The notes under the pieces are model-generated. The model worked only from the letters and a program-made list of their open reading frames with translations, ran no database searches and had not been told where the DNA came from. Source: Desulfovibrionales bacterium (GTDB lineage Bacteria; Desulfobacterota; QYQD01). From it: 64,000 nucleotides of DNA. Of this stretch, positions 1 to 7,850 are shown one piece after another (position 1 is the first letter of the stretch; the number at the start of each line of letters is the position of its first letter). The DNA lies in the NCBI GenBank assembly GCA_028715605.1, contig JAQURM010000005.1, forward strand, positions 62,001 to 126,000, written 5' to 3'. The position numbers were made by a program, and so were the translations under genes.

Positions 1-542
1 AGCATGAAGTTGATCAGGGCCCGCTCCAACTGGGCCCCAAGACCTTTGTATAGGGTAAACCGGGCCCCGGAAATCTTGGCCCCTCGTTCAAAATCAAGGA
101 TGCCTAACTCCTCGCCTATGTCCCAGTGCGATCTTGGTTCAAAATCGAACTGCCTGATATCACCCCAACGTTTGGCAACCGGATTATCACTGCTGTCCTT
201 TCCGATAGGCACTCCCTGATGAGGGATGTTCGGAACAGACAATATAATCGCGGAAAGGGCCTTTTCTTTTTCTTCAAGAACTGTCTCCATCTCTTTAATC
301 CTGTCGTTAACGACCCGCATCTCCTCCATAAGGTGTTCCGCTTTTTGCCCTTCTTTCTTAAGACGCCCCACCTCTTTGGAAACGAAATTGCGCCGGTTGC
401 GCAGGTCCTCCACATCCTGGATGATCTTGCGCCGGTCACCATCCACGGTTATAAATTCATCCAAAGAAAGGTCAGAGCCTCTTTGCAGGAGCTTCTCCTT
501 AACCAGATCAATATTATTGCGTACAAACTTTAAGTCCAGCAT
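1..542 (-). CDS. serS: Seryl-tRNA synthetase, N-terminal part (cut by window edge)
   Basis: Charges tRNA-Ser with serine in the cytoplasm. Translating the minus strand from ATG at 542 gives MLDLKFVRNNIDLVKEKLLQ, the usual SerRS opening. A charged coiled-coil tRNA-binding arm follows (about residues 30-100), then a VPNIPHQGVPIG segment and RWGDIRQFDFEPRSHWDIGE, which are standard SerRS landmarks. The frame is open to base 1, so only about 180 of the expected ~425 residues are here; the class II catalytic core lies outside. An AGGAAGG ribosome site precedes the ATG. It is divergent from deoC. The family is clear from the sequence. Confidence 0.95.
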   Translation of the reverse strand, partial: MLDLKFVRNNIDLVKEKLLQRGSDLSLDEFITVDGDRRKIIQDVEDLRNRRNFVSKEVGRLKKEGQKAEHLMEEMRVVNDRIKEMETVLEEKEKALSAIILSVPNIPHQGVPIGKDSSDNPVAKRWGDIRQFDFEPRSHWDIGEELGILDFERGAKISGARFTLYKGLGAQLERALINFM

Positions 543-625
543 ACCATGCATCCTTCCTGTATTGGAAAATACAACTGCCCACCAGAGAGGTAACAAAACC
601 CTGCCGGGATGTCAAAATATTTTTA

Positions 626-888
626 CTGGAGTTTTCCGACTTTTTAGGGAACACCTATGTTTCTGAGCGAAACTTGCTGGAGCAGCGGGGTACCCATCGA
701 GGGCGAGCAGGAAGGGGAAAGCCAGCCCTTTAGTGGCTGGAAGGGGCAACCATTCCCCAACTGCGAGCCCCGAAAGGGTCGCTGCGCAAGCCGTGAAGCG
801 AAGAGACTAGGAAGTTCCCTAAAAAATGCAAAATTATCAATAAGGTCCTATTATGGGAATCCTTCTTTAAAAAGTCGGAAAACTCCAG
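626..888. repeat. 263-bp inverted-repeat element, MITE-like or structured RNA
   Basis: This fills the gap between divergent serS and deoC (543-955). It starts with CTGGAGTTTTCCGACTTTTT (626-645) and ends with the exact reverse complement (869-888). A second nested pair, TTTTTAGGGAAC (641-652) and GTTCCCTAAAAA (814-825), overlaps it. Inside, CTTGC and GCAGCG pair with CGCTGC and GCAAG, and GGGGAA pairs with TTCCCC around a CAGCC/GGCTG hairpin. ATTTTT occurs just outside both ends (619-624, 889-894) and could be a target duplication. The only open frame inside (from 657) looks like no known protein. It could be a non-autonomous transposable element or a structured transcript; I cannot name a family. 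Confidence 0.65.
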
Positions 889-955
889 ATTTTTCTTCTT
901 TACATCCAAGTATCTGACATTGTAAAGACTGTATCAATTTAGAGGGCCTCAAGAA

Positions 956-1627
956 ATGGATACACAGGTTATTCCCCTTGCCTCATATATCGATCACACG
1001 CTGCTTAAACCAACCGCCACCCGGGCAGAGATAACCCGGCTCTGTGAAGAGGCCGTAGAATGCCGGTTTGCCTCGGTCTGTATCCCGCCCTGCTATGTAT
1101 CCCTGGCCGCAGACATACTGAATGGCACGTCCGTTGCCACAGGCACGATCGTTGGCTTTCCTCTTGGCTATAACACAACCGCCATCAAGGTAAAAGAGGC
1201 GGAAACGGCCCGGAAAGACGGCGCAAAGGAGATTGATATGGTCATAAATCGCGGCTGGATAAAGGATGGCCTCTATCCGTTGATGGTGCAGGAAGTCCGG
1301 GAAGTAACGCAGGGCGCGCCTGATATGATCGTTAAGGTCATCATGGAATTATGCGATTTGACCGGATCAGAAAAAAGAGAAGCCGCCGCCGCCCTGCTGG
1401 AAACCGGCGCCCACTTCCTTAAGACCTCCACTGGACTGGGCAAGGCCGGAGCGACCCTTGAGGATGTGCGTTTATTGGCAGAGATTAGCCGCGGCCGCAT
1501 GAAAATCAAGGCAGCGGGAGGTATTCGCCACGCCTCTGAAGCCCTGGCCTTCATAAAGGCCGGGGCTTCTCGTATCGGCACAAGTGCGGGTGTACAAATT
1601 ATGCGGGAGCATTTATCCAGCCACTAA
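956..1627 (+). CDS. deoC: Deoxyribose-phosphate aldolase
   Basis: Cleaves 2-deoxyribose 5-phosphate to glyceraldehyde 3-phosphate and acetaldehyde in deoxynucleoside breakdown. The 223-residue length is normal for the family. Landmarks are YIDHTLLKPTAT near the N-terminus, VGFPLGYNTTAIKVKEAE, EIDMVINRGWIKDG, VKVIMELCDLT, and FLKTSTGLGKAGAT, which carries the Schiff-base lysine. The C-terminal part has KAAGGIRHASEA and the phosphate-binding GASRIGTSAG. It stands alone with no pentomutase or phosphorylase beside it. The ribosome site is weak. The call is firm. Confidence 0.96.
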   Translation: MDTQVIPLASYIDHTLLKPTATRAEITRLCEEAVECRFASVCIPPCYVSLAADILNGTSVATGTIVGFPLGYNTTAIKVKEAETARKDGAKEIDMVINRGWIKDGLYPLMVQEVREVTQGAPDMIVKVIMELCDLTGSEKREAAAALLETGAHFLKTSTGLGKAGATLEDVRLLAEISRGRMKIKAAGGIRHASEALAFIKAGASRIGTSAGVQIMREHLSSH

Positions 1628-1700
1628 GACACCAAGACACCAAAAAATTAGGAAATTATTTAAAACATAAGTGCAGACCTTTGTGTCTTTGTGGCTATCT
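1617..1700. repeat. Interrupted inverted repeat, AGCCACTAAGACACC family
   Basis: AGCCACTAAGACACCAAGAC at the deoC 3' end faces GTGTCTTTGTGGCT about 50 bases on. The outer arm overlaps the end of deoC. Related copies with the same arms lie at 16806-16917 and 19983-20094, all in gaps between genes. Confidence 0.7.
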
Positions 1701-2327
1701 TTTCGGTAATATACGCACTTCTACCTTACCCTTTAGAAGTTTCTGGAACTTTTGGGCGTCACTCTCCGTGCCGACAATAGATCCATAGTGCATGGGAATA
1801 GCTACGGCAGGCTTGATAGCCAGGGCCGCCTCTGCCGCCTCTTCGGCAGTCATGACATAGGTGCCGGAAACCGGCAGAAGGGCGATATCAGCCTTTATGG
1901 TCTTCATATCCGGGGTAAAATCCGTATCGCCCGCGTGGTAAATACGAACACCCTCCACAGTGACAATAAATCCCAGGCCGCCCGCCGCCTTGGGATGGAA
2001 TTTCTTATTCAAGTTGTAAGCGCTAACCACCTCCACCTGGAGACCGTCTGCTGTAATTTTGTCACCTGGGTTTACCACATTGATATTGCCCTTTAATTTG
2101 GCCGCCGAGGTCTTATCGGTGATAATAACCGTCCCTGCCTTTTGAATCCTGGCCACATCTTCCGGCGAACAATGGTCAAAATGCTCATGGGAAATAAATA
2201 TGATGTCCGCAGGCCTGCTATTTGCCGGCAACTGAAAAGGATCAAAATAAATCGCCTTGCCGCCGCTAACGAGTAAAAAGGCGGCGTGCCCCAGCCAAAT
2301 CAAATTTTTTAAAACTTCTGCCACCAT
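1695..2327 (-). CDS. Metallo-beta-lactamase fold hydrolase, UPF0173 type
   Basis: Probable zinc-dependent hydrolase of unknown substrate. The motif HEHFDH (as ISHEHFDHCSPEDV) supplies the metal ligands, AGDTDF gives the bridging aspartate and IPMHYGS the last histidine. The N-terminal GHAAFLLVSGGKAIYFDPF is typical of the UPF0173/YtkL group. I take ATG at 2327 (210 residues) because GGAGG lies 9 bases upstream; an in-frame start at 2363 would add twelve residues that look like the untranslated leader. The gene converges on deoC with about 70 bases between stops. The family is clear, the reaction is not known. Confidence 0.85.
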   Translation of the reverse strand: MVAEVLKNLIWLGHAAFLLVSGGKAIYFDPFQLPANSRPADIIFISHEHFDHCSPEDVARIQKAGTVIITDKTSAAKLKGNINVVNPGDKITADGLQVEVVSAYNLNKKFHPKAAGGLGFIVTVEGVRIYHAGDTDFTPDMKTIKADIALLPVSGTYVMTAEEAAEAALAIKPAVAIPMHYGSIVGTESDAQKFQKLLKGKVEVRILPKR

Positions 2328-2538
2328 TTGTGTCAACCTCCCATGAAATTTCCCCGGGATCAAAAAGATACTATAATCCTAAAGATATCATCCTCGTAAT
2401 GTCAAGGGGAAAGGATGAAAATACCTATCCGGGACAGGCGGAGCGCCTCCGGAAAATTCATGTTTTTGTCATTTTCACCGATAAGAATATTGAAGGCTTG
2501 TTCATACTACACAAAACTGTCCGGGTGAAACCAAGACC

Positions 2539-2688
2539 ATGTCTAACCTCTTCCCGAACCTCAGTCGAAAGATATCCGGTCTCAGAGAAATGATACACCG
2601 GCGCCGGGCCTTACGATACCAGTTGAAAGAATTAAAACGTATCCGGGAAAGGTTGATGTACAAACGAAAGGCCATCACCAGCCTTTAG
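2539..2688 (+). CDS. Possible small basic protein, 49 residues
   Basis: An ATG at 2539 opens a 49-codon frame ending at TAG 2686. It encodes a basic, helix-prone peptide with RRRALRYQLKELKRIRERL. There is no clear ribosome site and I recognise no family. It lies in a 459-base gap (2328-2786) that otherwise holds AT-rich sequence and, at 2706-2752, a cluster of short TTCGAACGTT-like palindromes. It may be real or chance. Confidence 0.25.
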   Translation: MSNLFPNLSRKISGLREMIHRRRALRYQLKELKRIRERLMYKRKAITSL

Positions 2689-2786
2689 CTTTAAGCATTC
2701 TCTTACGTTTGAGTCGTTCGAACGTTTCGAACATCGAACGTTCTGACGTCTTCTAACTTCCGTATTCTGTCTCCTGACTACTGATT

Positions 2787-3506
2787 TTACACCCCGCCTC
2801 TTTGTCTGGCCAAAAAACCACTCAAGATAAAAAGAAAGCTCTTATCCAACAGTTCTTCCTGATAAGCGCCAATAACTTCAGGCAAGAGTTTAAGGTCAAC
2901 AACGGCCGCACCTTTGACAGTAATGGGAGCTTCTATAGACATGCGCGGGAGGCACAGCACAGGAAACATATCAATATCCTTCCGGAACTCCTTCTGTATA
3001 AGCTCCTGAAATAAATGTACCTTGTGCCAGATTTCCTCAATTAAAACATCGGCCTCTTTACCGTCTATTTGCAAACGCTTACCATTACTATACAGCCGTC
3101 CTGAGATACCACGGGTATAAATCAGGATACATCCCTGCGGCGTTAAGACCAGATGATCGATATCTAAATCCTTAAAAACTAAATTATGGAAGGCGAAACA
3201 TTTCGGCGGAAGATTAGCCAGGGCCGCTGCTACCTCGGCCCTGGCCTTTTCATCTGCGGGAATCGGTCTAAACCATACAGACTGGACATGCGCCCATCTC
3301 CTGAGGATCAGGCTAACCAGTAAAAAGAAGGTGGTAATACTCCCTATGATTATACCCATTGCCGGGCGGACAAACAGTCCCAACCCAAAGAGAGACAATA
3401 ATTCCCTTACGGCGAACAAAACCACGATCGCAAAAAAAATTATCCATAGCCCCCCAAGATGAGGATGGTAACTGGAAACCCTGTCCTTCATATAAGGAGA
3501 TAACAC
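2787..3506 (-). CDS. Membrane-anchored NERD-domain protein
   Basis: 239 residues. Two hydrophobic helices lie near residues 19-40 and 47-66, followed by a soluble domain with PPKCFAFHNLVF, DIDHLVLTPQGCILIYTRG and a later IEEIWHKVHLFQELI. IDHLVLTPQG followed by a strand and ISG is the signature of the nuclease-related domain (NERD). The usual E-x-K near the end of that strand reads YTRG here, so nuclease activity is doubtful. The start used is GTG 3506; ATG 3491 is an alternative and neither has a well-spaced ribosome site. It has no obvious partner. The role is unknown. Confidence 0.7.
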   Translation of the reverse strand: MLSPYMKDRVSSYHPHLGGLWIIFFAIVVLFAVRELLSLFGLGLFVRPAMGIIIGSITTFFLLVSLILRRWAHVQSVWFRPIPADEKARAEVAAALANLPPKCFAFHNLVFKDLDIDHLVLTPQGCILIYTRGISGRLYSNGKRLQIDGKEADVLIEEIWHKVHLFQELIQKEFRKDIDMFPVLCLPRMSIEAPITVKGAAVVDLKLLPEVIGAYQEELLDKSFLFILSGFLARQRGGV

Positions 3507-3598
3507 ACCCTTCTAGAAGAATAACCAACCAGCGGGAAAAAAGAATTGCAGGCCACGGCCTACCGTAGGCAGGACACGGGAGTAAAAAAGGGAATTCG

Positions 3599-3640
3599 TA
3601 GATTCACATCCGCCAGAGGCGGACATCTTCGACCGTAGGA
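3599..3640. repeat. Short palindromic repeat related to the hypF insertion
   Basis: AGATTCACATCCGCCAGAGG followed by CGGACATCTTCGACC is nearly the same as the in-frame segment inside hypF at about 45360-45412. CCGCC/GGCGG forms the central hairpin. A second palindromic piece (GGCCACGGCCTACCGTAGGC, 3551-3570) lies just before it. Confidence 0.6.
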
Positions 3641-3651
3641 GAAAGAGTTTG

Positions 3652-4218
3652 TTACAACACAACTTCATAGTCTTGCTTTATGCCTTTAAGGAATTTTTCG
3701 TAAAGAATGTCCTCTTTCATTAAGAAAAACCACTTGACCTTGAGTATGGTTTCCAGTCTCTCATGCCCTATAAAATACCTGGAAAAGGTCTCCCCTAACT
3801 TCGTGAGACTATCCAGGGTCTTTTGGGTATCAATATTGATACAACTGATACCGGAAGCGACCTGCTGATACTCACTGAACCTTTCATCCAATATACGTTT
3901 AAACTCCCTTTCGCAAGTTACAGGCCCCGACTTACCATAGGCAGGTCTTGCCTTGCCTGGTTCGGACATTATTTTTTTTACATACAAATCACGGAGCTTA
4001 GTCGCTGCTTCTCCATTAAAAGTCCACCTGAGACACAGGTAATCAATAAATACCGATAAAACTAAAAATTCGCAAAAATGTTTATCCGATAATTCTGCTT
4101 CGGGAATCGCCGCTGCAAGCTCCTCATACATTTTAGCAAATTGACCGCGCTCCAACGCCTTCTTAGTAAATAACTTTATAAATTCCTCAGGGGTTATTTT
4201 TTCCCTACGCACCGGCAA
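3652..4218 (-). CDS. Hypothetical protein, 188 residues
   Basis: I do not recognise this protein. It is soluble and mostly helical by composition, with no signal peptide, metal motif or nucleotide-binding loop. The start is TTG 4218, preceded by GGGGAGG at a 5-base gap. Residues near 86-98 (PGKARPAYGKSGP) are low-complexity and come from DNA resembling the palindromic repeat at 3551-3570 (TACCATAGGCAGG against TACCGTAGGCAGG), so part of the protein may be repeat-derived. It stands alone, in the same direction as the NERD gene 145 bases downstream. Confidence 0.6.
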   Translation of the reverse strand: MPVRREKITPEEFIKLFTKKALERGQFAKMYEELAAAIPEAELSDKHFCEFLVLSVFIDYLCLRWTFNGEAATKLRDLYVKKIMSEPGKARPAYGKSGPVTCEREFKRILDERFSEYQQVASGISCINIDTQKTLDSLTKLGETFSRYFIGHERLETILKVKWFFLMKEDILYEKFLKGIKQDYEVVL

Positions 4219-4301
4219 GGCATCCTCCCCTAGGTGAATCAGTCATCAGACGAAACCATAGAGTTTGAAACTAAACTTGAGCAATTCGTAAAAAAGCCTT
4301 T

Positions 4302-4393
4302 TCACCGCTGAGCACGCAGAGTCCGCAGAGAAAAACTTTAAACTGTTTAATATGTTATCTCGGCGTTCTCGGCGACCTCTGCGGTAATTTTGA
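4302..4393. repeat. Interrupted palindrome, CACCGCTGAGCACGCAGAG family
   Basis: CACCGCTGAGCACGCAGAGT at the left faces CTCTGCGGTAAT at the right. The whole unit reappears inverted at 12588-12661, and related units are at 43358-43471 and (more diverged) 10350-10640, 47860-47932 and 49005-49200. It fills most of the 312-base gap before the HDOD gene. All copies lie outside genes, as in a MITE-like family. Confidence 0.7.
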
Positions 4394-4530
4394 CTTTTTA
4401 TAAGACCATCAAACTTAAGTCTCTTATTAGGGTTATATTAGATTGAATGATGCTGGTCAAGATATTTTTGGATTCCCACTCGCCTTCCGATAAGAAATTA
4501 AAGTGCACTCACAGGAGAATAACAGCCACC

Positions 4531-5379
4531 ATGTTCGATATGGCCAAAGTCTTAAAATCCATAGACCAGCTTCCGCCCCTTCCTGAGGTCAGCCGAAAGA
4601 TTCTCCAATTGGTCAATGACCCGGATTCCTCAGCCTCTGATATCGTAACAGTAGTCCGTCACGACCAGTCCATAACCGCCAATGTCCTCAGGCTTTGCAA
4701 CTCGGCTTATTTTGGGTTCAAACGCAGCATTGACTCATTAGTCGAAGCTATTGTCCTCATAGGACAAAACCAACTCGCAGAATTAGTTATGATCAGTAGT
4801 TGCATCCACCTTTTCCGTAACGAACATAAAGGATACAACATGAAAAAAGGCGAACTGTGGCGACATGCTATCGCCTGCGCCCTTCTATCACAAATCATTC
4901 TCAAAAAAATGGGGTCTTCTCCTGACCACGGCCTTTACACCGCTGCCCTTCTCCATGATATAGGCAAAGTGATCCTGGACAACCATATGAAAGATAATTA
5001 TCAACAGGTAATCGGCCGGATTCAAGAGGCCAATGTGCCGTTTCACATTGCAGAGCAGGAAATATTAGGGATAGATCATGCCGAACTAGGCGCACAGATT
5101 ATGGAAACCTGGAATCTACCTGATAACATAGTGAGAGGAATTCGTATGCATCACCGGCCTGAAGGCAGGTTCGGGTCTAAGGATTTCGGCGCTATCATAC
5201 ACCTGTGCGACCTGCTCAGCCTGCATAACGGCATAGGCAGAGACTTCCATGAAACAGATGCGGTTACCCTGAAAACCTTCCTGGAAATGGCGCAACTCTC
5301 AGAAAAATTTATGGACTCCTGCGCCCAGGAATTAGGGGAAGAGATGGAAAAAACGGCGGCGGTTATCGGTCTTGTCTAA
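4531..5379 (+). CDS. HDOD-domain signalling protein
   Basis: A 282-residue protein made almost wholly of an HDOD domain, a non-catalytic relative of HD hydrolases found in bacterial signalling proteins. It opens with LPPLPEVSRKILQLVNDPDS, the usual HDOD start. LCNSAYFGF, LHDIGKVIL and MHHRP are further family landmarks; LHDIGK keeps the HD pair. I chose ATG 4531 because AGGAGA lies 12 bases upstream and the domain starts soon after; an upstream in-frame start at 4447 has no ribosome site. It stands alone, and its role may be in motility or cell-cycle signalling. Confidence 0.85.
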   Translation: MFDMAKVLKSIDQLPPLPEVSRKILQLVNDPDSSASDIVTVVRHDQSITANVLRLCNSAYFGFKRSIDSLVEAIVLIGQNQLAELVMISSCIHLFRNEHKGYNMKKGELWRHAIACALLSQIILKKMGSSPDHGLYTAALLHDIGKVILDNHMKDNYQQVIGRIQEANVPFHIAEQEILGIDHAELGAQIMETWNLPDNIVRGIRMHHRPEGRFGSKDFGAIIHLCDLLSLHNGIGRDFHETDAVTLKTFLEMAQLSEKFMDSCAQELGEEMEKTAAVIGLV

Positions 5380-5480
5380 TGCCCAAATGGGGCTTTCAGT
5401 TTTGAGCTTTGACATTTGACATTCATTTGAACTTCACCAACCAGAATCTTCGGGTTATGGGATCGAGATTTTCTGCGAGC

Positions 5481-7130
5481 TTACGTAGCAGTGCTTGCCC
5501 GAACCTTAAGTCTTGTTCCTGGTAAAAGGGTATCCCTCTGCATATTGTTCCATATGCGAATGTTGGCCGGGGTAACGTTATATTTCTGGGCGATATTCCA
5601 CAGGGTATCCCCTCTGCGCACTCTATGGTATCTTGCCTTTGGCTTACCGGCATAAATCTTCTTACCCTTGCCGGACCGGGCCGCCAGGATCTTCTTTGAA
5701 GTTTTAGGTTTTATTATATCGCGCCCCGGCGCATCTGCGACCCGATCTTGTTTATATTCCGAGGCGTCAACAAGAAGTGTACGGCCGGCCCTAAGTTTTG
5801 CATCTTCTGCCAGGTCATTTTGACCACAAAGAGCCTTTACGCTTACACCAAACCGCCTGGCAACACTGTAAAGGGTGTCTCCTTTCGCTACGGTGTAAGT
5901 ATGCTCTTTCTGCCCGGTTGATTTCTCACCCTCGTGTATATCAAAAGAGGCAACTTTGACCTTGGGTTGCTGTTTCTGGGGAGCAAGTGCATATTCCCTG
6001 ACCTGATAAGGGATTCGCAGCACCTTGCCTTTTTTTATAGAACGTTTCCCTTTTATCTTTATTTTATTCGCACTGGCCAGAGTTTTTTTCGAAGTGCCAA
6101 ACTGTTGAGCTATCCTGGCCAAGGTATCTCCCTTTTTAACTACGTACCGGTGATAACAGGTCTTAACAATCGTCTTAACCCGGTCAAAATTATCCTCGAA
6201 GAATTGCGCGGCGCTTTTTGGGATATTGAGCAAATAGGACTCACCAGGCGGGGTACAGTCGCGTCTGAGCGCAGGATTGAATTCCTTAAGAATATGATAA
6301 TCCACTCCACTGGCCAGGGCTGCGGCCCTTAAATCCGTTTGAGGTGGGACAGTCACCTTCGCACAGGGAACAGGCTGCTGGTATTCCACATCCGTAAATC
6401 CATACTTCTCCGGGTTCCTGGCTATAATAGTCGCGGCTATCATCTGGGGGACATAATCCCTGGTTTCCCTTGCGAACAGGTCGTAATCGCACATTTCCCA
6501 AAAGTCAGTAGTCTCATAGGTGCTGATCCCCCGACGAACCTTGTTCTCGCCTGCATTATATCCCGCCGCAGCCAGGTACCAGCAGCCAAATTCCTGATAA
6601 AGATCCCTAAGATAATTTGCCGCGGCCCTGGTTGCCTTCTCAGGATCACGTCGCTCGTCCAGCCAGGAGTTGACCTCAAGACCATAACGCCGGGCTGTCC
6701 CCTCTATGAATTGCCAGGGACCACAGGCCTGTGCAGGTGAATAAGCGCTTACATTGAAACCGCTCTCAATCATGGCCAGATATACTAAATCTTCCGGCAG
6801 CCCATTTTCGCGTAGTATTTCGCGCATGCGTGGCACATAGCGTGTGGAACGCGCCAGCCAATTGCGAAACACCCTTCTTTTTTCAGTTTGAAAATAATTA
6901 AGGAAGTATTCTACCCGGCCATTAATTGTGATAGGAATGTCAATTGAAACTTCGTTAGAAAGATATCCGGGAAACCCGCCTTTGCTACAATTCCCTTCTG
7001 CTTCGGCAGAAGAACCCGCGGGTAATGGAGAAAGGTTAGCCGCTATTATTTCTTCTGCTTCTGCGATACTTAAAGAACATAACGTCATCCATATAAAAAA
7101 CAGTATTACCCATTGGCCTGTTCGCTCCAT
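5481..7130 (-). CDS. LysM lytic murein transglycosylase, MltD type
   Basis: 549 residues. A signal peptide (VILFFIWMTLCSLSIAEA, about residues 8-25) points to the periplasm. The SLT domain (about 100-230) has LVYLAMIESGFNVSAYS with the catalytic glutamate, CGPWQFIEGTARRYGL and YLAAAGYNAGENKV. Three LysM peptidoglycan-binding repeats follow, each with a GDTL core, at about residues 325-375, 410-455 and 500-545. It cleaves glycan strands to anhydromuropeptides. AGGGGAAG precedes the ATG. Linker residues near 461-471 come from CGCCCCGGCGCATCTGCGAC on the plus strand, which also occurs in cysS. The family is firm; MltD is the closest named member. Confidence 0.92.
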   Translation of the reverse strand: MERTGQWVILFFIWMTLCSLSIAEAEEIIAANLSPLPAGSSAEAEGNCSKGGFPGYLSNEVSIDIPITINGRVEYFLNYFQTEKRRVFRNWLARSTRYVPRMREILRENGLPEDLVYLAMIESGFNVSAYSPAQACGPWQFIEGTARRYGLEVNSWLDERRDPEKATRAAANYLRDLYQEFGCWYLAAAGYNAGENKVRRGISTYETTDFWEMCDYDLFARETRDYVPQMIAATIIARNPEKYGFTDVEYQQPVPCAKVTVPPQTDLRAAALASGVDYHILKEFNPALRRDCTPPGESYLLNIPKSAAQFFEDNFDRVKTIVKTCYHRYVVKKGDTLARIAQQFGTSKKTLASANKIKIKGKRSIKKGKVLRIPYQVREYALAPQKQQPKVKVASFDIHEGEKSTGQKEHTYTVAKGDTLYSVARRFGVSVKALCGQNDLAEDAKLRAGRTLLVDASEYKQDRVADAPGRDIIKPKTSKKILAARSGKGKKIYAGKPKARYHRVRRGDTLWNIAQKYNVTPANIRIWNNMQRDTLLPGTRLKVRASTAT

Positions 7131-7135
7131 GAACT

Positions 7136-7262
7136 TCCCCTTTTATGATAAGCGTCATCAGTCAATAGTCATTTGTCACCAGTAAAAGATACCAAAGAGA
7201 CTTTGCGAAACTCAAGAGAACTGCCGACTAATGACTAATGCCCATTGACCAATGACATTATA
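7136..7262. repeat. Direct/inverted GTCATT repeats
   Basis: The gap holds CATCAGTCAATAGTCATTTG and, further on, GACTAATGACTAATGCCCAT and CCAATGACATTATAG. These imperfect alternating repeats resemble a unit at 49035-49120. No gene is seen. Confidence 0.45.
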
Positions 7263-7292
7263 GCATCTTCTACAATAAAAGGATTTTTACTG

Positions 7293-7496
7293 TCAACCAA
7301 TTTTATCGGCGATTTTCCTGAACTTCTTAAATGCGAAATATATTAACCCGCCCAGTACCGGCAAAAAAATGATGATCAAAAGCCAGATCATCTTTTTTTG
7401 CGGGTCATCGAAAGGTCTATGAACAACATCCCTGATCGCCAGGAAGGTAGGCACCATCGGTAATAATAAGATAAAAAGAACGATAATGACGCGCAT
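7293..7496 (-). CDS. Small membrane protein with PLDc_N domain
   Basis: 67 residues with two membrane helices (about 4-20 and 37-55). The second helix region reads MIWLLIIIFLPVLGGLIYFA, the hallmark of the PLDc_N (phospholipase D nuclease N-terminal) domain, with an FKKFRK basic tail. Stand-alone proteins of this type are common and have no assigned role. The ribosome site is weak. It is followed by a 354-base gap leading to pyrB. Confidence 0.75.
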   Translation of the reverse strand: MRVIIVLFILLLPMVPTFLAIRDVVHRPFDDPQKKMIWLLIIIFLPVLGGLIYFAFKKFRKIADKIG

Positions 7497-7517
7497 AATG
7501 GCTATCTTAGATTAATT

Positions 7518-7592
7518 TGGACGCAGATTTTCGCCGCTATCCGCAGAAATTTTTGATTTAATATCCTGGTAACCTGTGTTCATCTGCGTCCA
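7518..7592. repeat. Inverted repeat with GGACGCAGAT arms
   Basis: GGACGCAGATTTTCGCCGCT faces GTTCATCTGCGTCC about 45 bases on. A second repeat fragment of the GCTGAAAGCTGAGAGCTAA family is at 7661-7695. Neither overlaps a gene. Confidence 0.55.
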
Positions 7593-7702
7593 AAATAGAA
7601 ATTCCTGTGTCTTCCTTCGGGAAGATAGCAGTCTGAGCGACTTTAGTAAACAAAAAATCCATAGCTGATCGCTGACTGCTGAAAGCTGAGAGCTAATTTA
7701 GT

Positions 7703-7730
7703 GCTTGACTCATGTAAAAAGGTGATGATA
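7703..7730 (+). promoter_or_regulatory. Probable sigma-70 promoter of the pyr operon
   Basis: TTGACT (7703-7708) and GATAAA (7725-7730) are 16 bases apart. Transcription would start near 7738, which puts the leader ORF and terminator in the first 100 bases of transcript. Seen by eye only. Confidence 0.55.
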
Positions 7731-7760
7731 AATTACCGAACAGGTCTAACAGGGAAAGTA

Positions 7761-7820
7761 ATGAAGATACCACCAAGAGGTCTATTTAACTATGGGGCGC
7801 CCGGCCTCCTTACTCTCTGA
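7761..7820 (+). CDS. Candidate pyr leader peptide
   Basis: An ATG at 7761, after AGGGAAAGTA, opens a 19-codon frame, MKIPPRGLFNYGAPGLLTL, that stops at TGA 7818-7820. The stop lies in the loop of the downstream terminator, so a ribosome reaching it would cover the left arm of the hairpin. This is the geometry of the E. coli pyrBI leader, where UTP level sets how closely ribosomes follow polymerase. The peptide itself is not similar to known leaders. A PyrR protein is also encoded in this window, so control by RNA binding is an alternative. Confidence 0.5.
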   Translation: MKIPPRGLFNYGAPGLLTL

Positions 7821-7838
7821 GGAAGGAGGCTTTTTTTT
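7804..7838 (+). terminator. Intrinsic terminator/attenuator before pyrB
   Basis: GCCTCCTT (7804-7811) pairs with AAGGAGGC (7823-7830), followed by eight T (7831-7838). It lies only 12 bases before the pyrB ATG and downstream of the promoter, so it can only serve to regulate entry into pyrBC. Confidence 0.85.
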
Positions 7839-7850
7839 GAATACGGACTG

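Noticed and set aside
626-888. T-box or cobalamin riboswitch for serS
   Set aside because: GGGTACCCCGC on the minus strand recalls a T-box, but the GGUGGNACCGCG consensus, specifier loop and terminator were not found; no B12 box either.
657-917. 86-codon open frame inside the structured element
   Set aside because: Low-complexity, no ribosome site, no family resemblance, and it runs through the palindromes; it is better explained as chance within a GC-rich repeat.
2330-2593. 87-codon open frame
   Set aside because: Starts inside the metallo-hydrolase leader, has no ribosome site or family match.
7738-7850. Canonical PyrR-binding RNA loop
   Set aside because: The usual AGUCCNGNGAGG-type loop could not be identified in the leader; only terminator and leader ORF are clear.
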